Origin: an uncultured Bacteroidota bacterium
GTDB lineage: Bacteria > Bacteroidota > Bacteroidia > Chitinophagales > LD1
Assembly: GCA_937894725.1 (NCBI GenBank)
Contig: CALAYL010000079.1
Coordinates: 1 to 12,589, forward strand
Direction of reading: 5' to 3'
Length of the DNA stretch: 12,589 nucleotides
Shown: in pieces, positions 1 through 6,882 of the stretch
Layout: every line of letters starts with the position of its first letter
Numbering within the stretch: position 1 is the stretch's first letter
The notes under the pieces: model-generated
Database searches by the model: none
Seen by the model: the letters and a program-made list of their open reading frames with translations, nothing else
Told to the model about the DNA's origin: nothing
Translations under genes and position numbers: made by a program

Positions 1-387
1 CAAGAAGACTTCTATGGCCGTTTTTTTTATCATTGGGATAAAAATGGCACTATCGCAAGCAGGCAACTCAAACCGTGGCTAGACCCTGCCAATACAGGGG
101 CAACTTCTATTGCCGGCAGAGTCGTATGTGGAGGCGTGAGTATAGCAGAAGTAAATATCCAAAAAAGCGAATTGCTGTTATATCCTAATCCAAGCAATGG
201 CACAATATTCATAGCTGCTAATAAAGGCTATGAATCACTGATGCTTTATAGCTTAGAAGGTAAAGTTATTTTCAAAACGAATTCTCCTCAAACTGAAGTA
301 AAAATAGCCGATTTGGCTTCAGGGATTTATTTGCTAAAAGCAAAAACTATGTCTGGTCTATTGACGCAAAAAATCGTAGTGCAATAA
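1..387 (+). CDS. 3' end of a secreted protein, probably a trypsin-like protease, with T9SS type A sorting domain (5' partial)
   Basis: The frame is open from base 1 and ends in TAA at 385-387, so 128 C-terminal residues are visible and the start lies outside the window. Residues 1-43 (FYGRF near the start, then LKPWLDPANTGATS) resemble the end of the catalytic domain of lysyl-endopeptidase/trypsin-like secreted proteases of Bacteroidota, where a YGRF...W...L..WLDP.NTG pattern is common. This is recognition from memory and the catalytic triad is not in the window. From about residue 58 follows a type A sorting domain: LLLYPNPSNG, then LYSLEGKVI, DLASGIYLLKA and the terminal KIVVQ. Such tails direct export across the outer membrane by T9SS and are usually cleaved. 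The gene converges with the enoyl-CoA hydratase gene, only 2 bp apart, with no room for a terminator. The sorting tail is near certain; the protease call is moderate. Confidence 0.85.
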   Translation, partial: QEDFYGRFFYHWDKNGTIASRQLKPWLDPANTGATSIAGRVVCGGVSIAEVNIQKSELLLYPNPSNGTIFIAANKGYESLMLYSLEGKVIFKTNSPQTEVKIADLASGIYLLKAKTMSGLLTQKIVVQ

Positions 388-389
388 CC

Positions 390-1169
390 CTACTTTCCTT
401 TAAAATCTGGCTTTCGTTTTTCAACAAAAGCTTTCATCCCCTCTTTCTGATCGGCCGATGCAAAGGTCATGTAGAAATTTTTTCGTTCAAAATGCAAACC
501 CTCTTGCAACGATGTTTCAAACGATTTATTGACGGACTCTTTAGCGAGTTTTATCGCTATGGGTGATTTTTCTGCTATTGCAGTAGCAAGAGCGATTGTT
601 TCTTTCATCAACACTTCTACTGGCACTACTTTGTTTATCAATCCAAAATTAAGCGCTTGATCTGCGGTGATAAACTTGCCTGTCAAAACCATTTCCATCG
701 CCAATGCTTTTCCGATAGCACGTGTCAAACGCTGTGTACCTCCAGCTCCTGGCATAGTACCTATATTTATTTCGGGCTGACCAAATTGAGCAGTTTCACT
801 TGCTATTATCATATCGCAGGTCATGGCGAGTTCGCACCCCCCCCCTAGTGCAAAGCCCGAAACAGCAGCAATAATAGGCTTCTTGGTATTTTTGATTTGA
901 TCCCAGGTACTAAACTGATCTACCTCTAACATACTGATAGCGGTAGCATCAGCCATTTGCTTAATATCTGCTCCTGCAGCAAACACGGCTTCTCCACCAG
1001 TGAGAATGATCACACGAATAGCTGGATTTTCGTCAAAAGATTTAAGTGTATCACGTATTTCAATCATCAACTCTCTATTGAGTGCATTGCGTTCTTTAGG
1101 GCGATTGATTTGAATAGCCGCTACATAAGGGGCTACTTGTTCGTTGAAGGTGATAAATTGAGTTTGCAT
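390..1169 (-). CDS. Enoyl-CoA hydratase (crotonase family)
   Basis: Encodes 259 residues, the usual length for a monofunctional crotonase. It should hydrate trans-2-enoyl-CoA to (S)-3-hydroxyacyl-CoA in beta-oxidation, in the cytoplasm. Seen in the sequence: AAGADIKQM (64-72), GGGCELAM (109-116) and FGQPEINIGTMPGAGGTQRL (129-148). The two catalytic glutamates of the family correspond to Glu113 and Glu133; the oxyanion-hole backbone positions correspond to Ala67 and Gly110. The C-terminal FVEKRKPDFKGK closely resembles mitochondrial short-chain hydratase (ECHS1-like), so short-chain substrates are likely. The start ATG (1167-1169) follows an A/T-rich leader without a Shine-Dalgarno, normal for this phylum. 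It diverges from the M61 peptidase gene (129-bp spacer) and abuts the upstream protease-like gene end. Three consecutive GGG codons make a nine-G tract within the active-site glycine motif. Confidence 0.95.
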   Translation of the reverse strand: MQTQFITFNEQVAPYVAAIQINRPKERNALNRELMIEIRDTLKSFDENPAIRVIILTGGEAVFAAGADIKQMADATAISMLEVDQFSTWDQIKNTKKPIIAAVSGFALGGGCELAMTCDMIIASETAQFGQPEINIGTMPGAGGTQRLTRAIGKALAMEMVLTGKFITADQALNFGLINKVVPVEVLMKETIALATAIAEKSPIAIKLAKESVNKSFETSLQEGLHFERKNFYMTFASADQKEGMKAFVEKRKPDFKGK

Positions 1170-1206
1170 CGATTTTATTTTTAAAAACTACCAAGTTGCT
1201 TGCACA

Positions 1207-1235
1207 CAATGTTACGCCATTTTTTGGTTTGACAA
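1207..1235 (-). promoter_or_regulatory. Candidate promoter of the enoyl-CoA hydratase gene
   Basis: On the minus strand TTG (1233-1235) is followed after 18 nt by TAACATTG (1207-1214). This differs by one base from the Bacteroidota -7 consensus TAnnTTTG. It lies 37 bp upstream of the ATG in the divergent spacer. One mismatch in an AT-rich spacer makes it only a candidate. Confidence 0.35.
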
Positions 1236-1298
1236 AAGGGCATAGCTAGTATCTTGTATCATTTTTGATTACCTTTATTTCAAACAAGTCAAATCTAT

Positions 1299-3146
1299 AT
1301 GCGTTTTTTTTTGATAAGCTTTTGGATGATACCCAGCTTGCTTTGGGGTGCAAAAGACCCTACAAAAGTGAGTATCAACCTCAATAAATGCGAAAATCAC
1401 AGTCTCCATATTGCACTCACCATACCTCGCACATCGGCTATTAAACAAAAATTTATTTTTCCATCGAATGTGCCAGGAGCTATCTCCGAACTCAAGACTG
1501 GCGCACTGGTCGATAATTTTGAGGCAAAAAATAGCGAAGGTAAATTGCTCAAAGTAACACGAGTATCGGTCAATGAATTTGAGATTTTATCTGAAGGTAA
1601 GTTAGAAACTATAGCATATGACATTCACGATACTTGGCATTTTGCAGACAAAAGATTTATGCTGCCACAGATAGGTACTAGCTTTTTAAAAGGCACTCAG
1701 TTTTTGCTCAACATGCATGCTGTAGTGGGCTATATACAAGGATTAGAGGAGTATCCATACAAACTAGCTATCGAGAAACCCGATTCGCTTTTTGGTGTTT
1801 CAAACCTCGAGCTAAATACCTTTGGTTCGGTAGATTTTGTAGAGGTGGCAGGAGGCTATCTGCAGCTTATCGATCATCCTATTTTGTATTCAAAACATAA
1901 AGTACAGACTTTTCTAGTAGGCAATACCCGTTTTAGAATGGGATTTTTTTCCGAAACAGACCAACTCAAACCTTATGATATCGTAAAAATAATCAAAACC
2001 GTATGTGAGTCTGCATATCGCTATTGCAAATCGTTTAATACTCGTCAATACACATTTTTAATTAACTATGTACTGCCCGAATCGGATCCATTTAAATCAG
2101 AAGAAGCGTTTGGAGCCATAGAACACTCCACCTCTTCGCTTTATTATTTTCCGCTTTCTGACAATGTGTATAAAATCGAGCGTGATATCATGTTTACTAC
2201 TGCTCACGAAATGATGCACCTCTATGGTCCGCTACAATTTCAGACAGACCTCACGAGCAGACTCAACCTGCGAGCTATGAATCCTTCGGCTAATAGCTGG
2301 ATGTATGAAGGATTTACGGAGTATCTATCATTGCAAATGCTGTATCAGCAGGAACTTATTACAGAGAGTGAGTTTATCAACGAAATAAGGAATAAAATCA
2401 ACCTCTCAAACTATGCCGATAAGGTAGCACTCGAAACAGCTAGTAAGAACTTTTATCTCGAAGGAAACGAAGATATGTATAGGCAGTTTTACAACAAAGG
2501 TGCGCTCACTGCTATGATGCTCGACCTCCGCTTACTCAAGATTAGTAAAGGTAGTTTAACGCTAAAAAAATTGCTCTCTGACCTTCAAGATGGCACTAAA
2601 GAAAATTATGTATTGAAAGATGAAAAAGTGATAGATGAATTGGCAAAATATTCCTATCCTGAAATCAAAGATTTTCTAAAGAAACATACCGAAGATACTA
2701 TTGCGATTAATTATAATTTAGACCTAGAGTCTATCGGTTGGAAATACGATGAGCTAAAAAACGATACGGGTAAACTCTTTGTGAATGCGGTGTATCGCTA
2801 CTCAAAAGGGTCTAAAGAAGTTTTTATCTCCAACATTTCTTTCGACCAAGTAGGATTTCAAGAAAAAGATGTATTGGTGGCAATCAATAATAAAAAAGTA
2901 ACGAAAGAAAACATCAATGAATTGCTTGAAAAATACAGTGATTTGAACTACAACAAAAATGTAACTTTCAAGGTAAAACGAGGAGCTGAAACACTCAAAC
3001 TCTCAGGGCCACCACTAGTCATAAACAAAAACCAAAAGAACCTAATCACTATCGAAAAGAAAGTAGATTATGAGCAGAAAAGTTTGCGAAATATCTTTAG
3101 GTCTGGAAGACCAATGGGTGGTCAATCCTATAAAATATTGAACTAG
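1299..3146 (+). CDS. M61-family (glycyl aminopeptidase-like) metallopeptidase with PDZ domain
   Basis: Encodes 615 residues. A hydrophobic N-terminus (residues 2-17, ending LLWGA) looks like a Sec signal peptide, so the enzyme probably acts in the periplasm or at the cell surface; no T9SS tail is present. The zinc site is HEMMH (303-307), with Glu304 as general base and Glu337 in WMYEGFTEY as likely third ligand. Other M61 hallmarks are FGAIEHSTS (271-279, compare GGLEH.NS) and YNKGALTAMMLDLRL (398-412). Residues about 500-570 look like a PDZ domain (VGFQEKDVLVAINNKKV, then NVTFKVKRG), as usual in M61 enzymes. The family removes N-terminal residues, often glycine or alanine; the substrate here is unknown. 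The signal-peptide codons contain a nine-T run (1304-1312). It converges with the adhesin gene with a 5-bp gap. Confidence 0.9.
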   Translation: MRFFLISFWMIPSLLWGAKDPTKVSINLNKCENHSLHIALTIPRTSAIKQKFIFPSNVPGAISELKTGALVDNFEAKNSEGKLLKVTRVSVNEFEILSEGKLETIAYDIHDTWHFADKRFMLPQIGTSFLKGTQFLLNMHAVVGYIQGLEEYPYKLAIEKPDSLFGVSNLELNTFGSVDFVEVAGGYLQLIDHPILYSKHKVQTFLVGNTRFRMGFFSETDQLKPYDIVKIIKTVCESAYRYCKSFNTRQYTFLINYVLPESDPFKSEEAFGAIEHSTSSLYYFPLSDNVYKIERDIMFTTAHEMMHLYGPLQFQTDLTSRLNLRAMNPSANSWMYEGFTEYLSLQMLYQQELITESEFINEIRNKINLSNYADKVALETASKNFYLEGNEDMYRQFYNKGALTAMMLDLRLLKISKGSLTLKKLLSDLQDGTKENYVLKDEKVIDELAKYSYPEIKDFLKKHTEDTIAINYNLDLESIGWKYDELKNDTGKLFVNAVYRYSKGSKEVFISNISFDQVGFQEKDVLVAINNKKVTKENINELLEKYSDLNYNKNVTFKVKRGAETLKLSGPPLVINKNQKNLITIEKKVDYEQKSLRNIFRSGRPMGGQSYKILN

Positions 3147-3149
3147 TTT

Positions 3150-3165
3150 CCTTATCGCAATAAGG
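3150..3165. terminator. Small hairpin between two convergent genes, possible bidirectional terminator
   Basis: CCTTAT-cgca-ATAAGG forms a perfect 6-bp stem with a 4-nt loop. It starts 4 bp after the M61 stop and contains the stop codon (3152-3154) of the opposing adhesin gene. There is no T-run on either side, so it is a weak terminator by the intrinsic model. Its position exactly at the convergence point is the main support. Confidence 0.3.
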
Positions 3166-6100
3166 TAACATTGCCACTACGGGTATTTGTTTTACCTGTA
3201 CTTAAGTTTTTGACCTCAACATAATAAACATACACTCCTACTGGCTGAGCGACATCTTTATACATACCATTCCAGCCAAAAGAGGTCTCCTTTTCCTCAA
3301 AAACTAATTCACCCCAGCGATTAAACACTCTAAATGCTTTCAATTCTAAACCAGGCTGCATTAATACTCTGAAAAGGTCGTTTATCCCATCATTATTTGG
3401 CGAGAACGCATTAGGCAATTCAAACTTAGGGTCTAGCTGCTTTACGGTTACTCTAAATGTGTCGAGCAATTTGCAAGTAGAATCTGCTACAAAATAGTCC
3501 ATTGTATAAACGATGTCTGATGTAGGGCTAACCGTTATCGTAGGTTGATTATTGCCAGAGGTGATAAACTGGTTTGGTTTCCAATTGTAATAAGGTGAAG
3601 TACCATTAAAATTAGATGAAAGTGTAACTGACTCTCCCACTTCTAATGGCATAGGCTTATCGGCCGTGATTGTGTATGAATAAGTAGGATGCACACGAAT
3701 TTGCACGGTACTGAAAATACTATCACAACCTTGTGCCGAAAGGATAGTGTTATTTAGCGTAGTGTTAGCTGTATAAATCGCTCCTCCAAAACGCACTGTG
3801 TCACAGCCATCTACAGTGGAGGTGTTAGCTGTAGGTGTAATCAAGGCTAAACTTGTTCTAACTATACTATCGCATCCATTTCCAGCGATCAATGTGTCGA
3901 TATAATTGCCCGATACAGTGTAGCTTTTTGTACCTACTGCAAACGACTGACCTGGGTTGATACAAGCCTCTTGATTTACGGTTGCAGGTAGTTGATTTAC
4001 GGTAATGTTCACCACATTATACACGCTATCACATCCTAATCGAGATAGTATTTTACTCGTTAACACAGTAGATGCGGTGTAGGTAGTACCATTAAATGTC
4101 ACTGCTCCACATGCTGTTGGTACATTTACGATATTACGAATCGTGTCAATCACTTGTAATCGAGTATTGATAATGCTATCGCAGCCTGTAGCTCTTTTGA
4201 AGGTATCTATATAAGTGCCCGAAAGAGTTTGATTAGCACCTCCAGCATGATAGCTTTGTCCTTTTAAAATACATACTTCGTTATTGGTTGTGACATTGTT
4301 TGTATTTACTGTGATAGCCGTATTTACGAAAACACTATCGCAACCTAATGCACTTTTGATTGTATCTCGTACCACTGTTGAGCTTGTATAATTTTGTCCT
4401 TTGAAAGTGACTTGATTGCACCCACTTAGTTGATTGTTGGTCGTAGTCGTGTTTATGACCTGTAACAAAGTAATAGTAACACTATCACATCCAGAAGGTA
4501 ATGCAATCGTATCTCTATAAATCCCAGAATTAGTTTGGTTTGCTCCTCCTACAAAATAGCTTTGACCAGCCAATATACATACGGCTCTATTGCCATATAC
4601 GTAAGTAGTAGAAATCGTGATAGTCGTATTCGTGATAGTTTGCGGACAGCCGCGGCTACTAAACACAGTATCTCGCACTACAGTTGAGCTTGTGTACGTT
4701 TGTCCATTGAATGTTACTGACTGGCAACCAGAGAGTGCGTTGTTATTAACTGCCGTATTGACTACTACTAAATCAGTAACCCTTACAGTATCACAGCCAA
4801 TAGAAGAAGGTAAAGTATCATTATAAAAACCAGTAGTCGTTTGTGCAGCACCACCCGCTGTATAGCTCTGTCCATTAACGATACATAGCCGCACCGTATC
4901 TCTTATTAATGGTAAGATGGTGAGATTGGCCGTAATCAACAAACTATCACAACCACGTACATTCTTCAAAGTGTCTAAAATAGTGGCACTAGCTGTGTAG
5001 GTGACTCCCTTGTAAGTAGCACTACCGCAGGCACTCACTGGTACAGAAATAGGAGTAGGCACATCTACATTTATGGTAATAGTTTTAGTGTCAAAACAAG
5101 TAGCAGAGCTTTTCGGTTGATATACTGTAGTCATAGACGGTGTTGCAATGGGATTTAAGCAACTCGAACAACTCAATCCAGTACTAGGAGTAAAAACCAC
5201 CGAAGAGATACCTGATAATAAAATCTGAACAGACTGCCCAAGACAAATAGTAGTATCGGTAAAATTCGCCAAAATCGTATCTTGAGGATTGACTGTGATA
5301 CGAATTGTGTCGCTGCCAATGCAACCTGGCCCATGTGTGCCAGTCAATATATAGTCTGTAGTAGCCGCAGGAGATAGTGTAGGTGTAGCACCATTGGGGT
5401 TAGACACTGTAGCAGCTGGCGACCAATTGTAACCACTACCACCTGTAGCGAATACGATGATACTACTACCAGCACATACTGCCGCATCTGTACCTGCATT
5501 GATAGTATTCGGGATTCGAGAAACTACTAGCGTATCAAATATACTGTCGTTACAGCTTATATTGCCTTTGAGATAAAATGAAATGGGCAACACATCGGTA
5601 GGTGATAGACGATAGAATGTAGTAGCAGAATCGCTTTGCGAAAAAGTACCTGAGCCAGTAGTGAGCCATTTTTGAGATTTTACATTTTCTAATCTTCCTT
5701 TAAGTTGAAAAGAATCAGCATTTACACAGATAGCTGTATCATTTCCTGCAAAAACAGTAGTGATAGGAATAGCCGCTTGACAGCCGTTGTTGTAATAAGT
5801 AGGATTTCCAGCAAAATCAAACAAAACACCTCCCCCATCTTGTGCTCCAATTGTTCCGTTTTGTCTAACCAATTGAGACCTATCATATGATGCCACATCA
5901 CTACAACCACCAGTGTAAGAAAAAGTAGTAGTCCTTATACCGACTCCAGATTGATAGTTTGCAAAATGCCCTGCGGTATTTCCAGCACATTGGAAAACAG
6001 CATAAATAGTATCAGTCAAATTTGCAAATGAGTTAAATGAAACAAGCATATTTAAACTTGTGAAAAAAACTACTTGTTTATAAGGAGGAATTACCCCAGC

Positions 6101-6406
6101 TGGTGGCTCTAAAATCCAACCACAGCGCAAAATAGTTTGATTTAAAGAATCAACTTTAGCTGCACTTGTTGCATTTTGACACCATCCATTAAATGAATTA
6201 TTCGGCCAAGAAACAGTAAGACTAGCCAAGGAAATTGGATTAGGTCCAGTTAAAATCCGAGCCTGCTCGTTTTCACCCTCTGGACTCCCACACGCATCTA
6301 CTAAAATGCTTTGTATCTCGAAACATTTGGTTGGTAATTGAGCATTTGATTTAAAGCAAGAAAGTAGCAAAAAAACAATCGGAAGTAATCGGTATAATAA
6401 TTTCAT
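3152..6406 (-). CDS. Large secreted adhesin-like protein with lamin-tail-like, PKD/Ig-like and tandem Cys modules and T9SS type B sorting domain
   Basis: Encodes 1084 residues. A signal peptide (1-22, ending KSNA before QLPTK) leads to a region (27-215) with CFEIQSILVDACGSPEGENE. That pattern opens lamin-tail-like domains of Bacteroidota surface proteins. PKD/Ig-like domains follow (about 217-300, 301-374, 375-449). Residues 452-905 hold nine Cys-pair modules, listed as a separate repeat entry. Another beta-sandwich-like domain spans 908-989. The C-terminus (996-1084: LPNAFSPNNDGINDLF, FNRWGELVF, GWNG, PVGVYVYYVEV) is the gliding-motility-associated C-terminal (type B) T9SS sorting domain, which leads to secretion and usually cell-surface attachment. 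There is no enzymatic motif, so a structural or adhesive role is an inference. The start ATG has no Shine-Dalgarno. I found no convincing promoter in the 137 bp between this gene and the small cassette upstream. Confidence 0.9.
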   Translation of the reverse strand: MKLLYRLLPIVFLLLSCFKSNAQLPTKCFEIQSILVDACGSPEGENEQARILTGPNPISLASLTVSWPNNSFNGWCQNATSAAKVDSLNQTILRCGWILEPPAGVIPPYKQVVFFTSLNMLVSFNSFANLTDTIYAVFQCAGNTAGHFANYQSGVGIRTTTFSYTGGCSDVASYDRSQLVRQNGTIGAQDGGGVLFDFAGNPTYYNNGCQAAIPITTVFAGNDTAICVNADSFQLKGRLENVKSQKWLTTGSGTFSQSDSATTFYRLSPTDVLPISFYLKGNISCNDSIFDTLVVSRIPNTINAGTDAAVCAGSSIIVFATGGSGYNWSPAATVSNPNGATPTLSPAATTDYILTGTHGPGCIGSDTIRITVNPQDTILANFTDTTICLGQSVQILLSGISSVVFTPSTGLSCSSCLNPIATPSMTTVYQPKSSATCFDTKTITINVDVPTPISVPVSACGSATYKGVTYTASATILDTLKNVRGCDSLLITANLTILPLIRDTVRLCIVNGQSYTAGGAAQTTTGFYNDTLPSSIGCDTVRVTDLVVVNTAVNNNALSGCQSVTFNGQTYTSSTVVRDTVFSSRGCPQTITNTTITISTTYVYGNRAVCILAGQSYFVGGANQTNSGIYRDTIALPSGCDSVTITLLQVINTTTTNNQLSGCNQVTFKGQNYTSSTVVRDTIKSALGCDSVFVNTAITVNTNNVTTNNEVCILKGQSYHAGGANQTLSGTYIDTFKRATGCDSIINTRLQVIDTIRNIVNVPTACGAVTFNGTTYTASTVLTSKILSRLGCDSVYNVVNITVNQLPATVNQEACINPGQSFAVGTKSYTVSGNYIDTLIAGNGCDSIVRTSLALITPTANTSTVDGCDTVRFGGAIYTANTTLNNTILSAQGCDSIFSTVQIRVHPTYSYTITADKPMPLEVGESVTLSSNFNGTSPYYNWKPNQFITSGNNQPTITVSPTSDIVYTMDYFVADSTCKLLDTFRVTVKQLDPKFELPNAFSPNNDGINDLFRVLMQPGLELKAFRVFNRWGELVFEEKETSFGWNGMYKDVAQPVGVYVYYVEVKNLSTGKTNTRSGNVTLLR
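3692..5053 (-). repeat. Nine tandem two-cysteine modules alternating A-B-A-B in the adhesin
   Basis: Protein residues 452-905. A modules follow C..VTFNG..YT.ST...DT..S..GCDS, with cysteines at 460/486, 561/587, 663/689, 766/792 and 868/894: always 26 apart. B modules follow CI..GQSY..GG.NQT.SG.Y.DT.....GCDS, with cysteines at 508/538, 610/640, 712/742 and 815/845: always 30 apart. Gaps between modules are 22-24 residues, so the A-to-A period is 101-103 residues (about 306 bp). A resembles the widespread Bacteroidota repeat of the form YTWNG.TYT.SGTY...GCDS; B appears to be a variant with about four extra residues. Each pair may be a disulfide (inference). The second A module has GCPQ instead of GCDS. 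Confidence 0.85.
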
Positions 6407-6543
6407 GAATTAGGTTCTTAGTTAAAAGACGTGCGAATTTAGCTATTCGTTGCGTACTTTTTATAATTCTTTTATGAACAAAAAGTTAATTATGGCGATT
6501 TGATGATTAGTCAATTAGTTTAGGCGTATTGGCGTTTTAAGAT

Positions 6544-6585
6544 TTATAATGCCTTCTTAATGTCTAATTGGCTAAAATCTATCAT
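6544..6585 (-). pseudogene. 13-codon remnant of a second cassette gene overlapping the stop of the small gene
   Basis: An ATG (6583-6585) overlaps the TGA of the small gene as ATGA, the usual sign of translational coupling. The frame reads MIDFSQLDIKKAL and stops at TAA (6544-6546). Downstream in all frames there is no continuation that looks like a protein. Small proteins of the upstream type are, from memory, commonly followed in Bacteroidota by a nucleotidyltransferase-like gene starting close to the same point. I therefore infer that this is the stub of that partner, the rest having been deleted. It could also be a fortuitous short frame. Confidence 0.35.
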
Positions 6586-6764
6586 TTCTGCTTCTTCCGC
6601 TCTATCACAAAATTTGTGGACTCTTCTCTTTTTCTAGTATGGAAATTATTTACAGCCTTCATCAGTTTTAAAAAAGAAATAAACCGCTGGGCTGGACTCA
6701 GTGCTAAAAACGCCTGCTCCTGCGCTCGCTTACTTTCTTCTTTTGTAGTGAAACTTATTTGCAT
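6582..6764 (-). CDS. Small conserved-looking protein of 60 residues, first gene of a probable two-gene cassette
   Basis: Encodes 60 residues, MQISFTTKEESKRAQEQAF... to FVIERKKQK, highly charged, without signal peptide or membrane segment and probably helical. The pattern (TKEES near the start, FLALSPAQRFISFL in the middle, a short NFVI...KK tail) matches my memory of small uncharacterised Bacteroidota proteins encoded just upstream of nucleotidyltransferase-fold genes. No function is assigned. I chose ATG 6762-6764: an in-frame TTG at 6774-6776 would add four residues but lies inside the -7 promoter element. A near-perfect promoter sits directly upstream, which together with the ATGA overlap argues that this is a real gene. 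An open frame on the opposite strand over the same bases (6568-6792) is taken as a shadow. The neighbouring ABC exporter gene is divergent. Confidence 0.65.
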   Translation of the reverse strand: MQISFTTKEESKRAQEQAFLALSPAQRFISFLKLMKAVNNFHTRKREESTNFVIERKKQK

Positions 6765-6773
6765 ACGATACCA

Positions 6774-6802
6774 CAAATATACAAATAGCTGATTAAATTC
6801 AA
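6774..6802 (-). promoter_or_regulatory. Promoter of the small cassette gene
   Basis: On the minus strand TTG (6800-6802), 18 nt, then TATATTTG (6774-6781) match the Bacteroidota sigma-factor consensus TTG-N17-23-TAnnTTTG exactly. The -7 element ends 9 nt before the ATG. Transcription should therefore start only a few bases before the start codon, giving an almost leaderless mRNA. Confidence 0.7.
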
Positions 6803-6882
6803 CTTTAAAAACTAAATAGCATTTATCTCATATCAAAAGGGGAGAAATCAAATTCACTAAAATCACTATCATTGCACTCATT

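Noticed and set aside
1250..1278. Promoter of the M61 gene (TATCTTGT or TACCTTTA as -7)
   Set aside because: Each candidate has mismatches or a TTG at the wrong distance; not good enough to annotate.
3692..5053. CRISPR-like or other DNA-level repeat array
   Set aside because: The periodicity (~306 bp) is a protein-domain repeat in one continuous reading frame; there are no short identical repeats with unique spacers.
6407..6543. Promoter of the adhesin gene
   Set aside because: TAACTTTTTG with TTG 23 nt upstream departs from the consensus by an inserted base and a long spacer; no other candidate fits.
6765..6776. Alternative TTG start adding four residues to the small gene
   Set aside because: The TTG is part of the -7 promoter element, so the mRNA would start downstream of it.
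6568..6792. 74-codon plus-strand frame over the small cassette gene
   Set aside because: The opposite strand has a perfect promoter, an ATGA-coupled stop and a protein-like helical composition; this frame has none of these.
6836..6846. AAGGGGAGAA as ribosome binding site of the ABC exporter
   Set aside because: It lies 36 nt upstream of the only possible start; Bacteroidota rarely use such sites.
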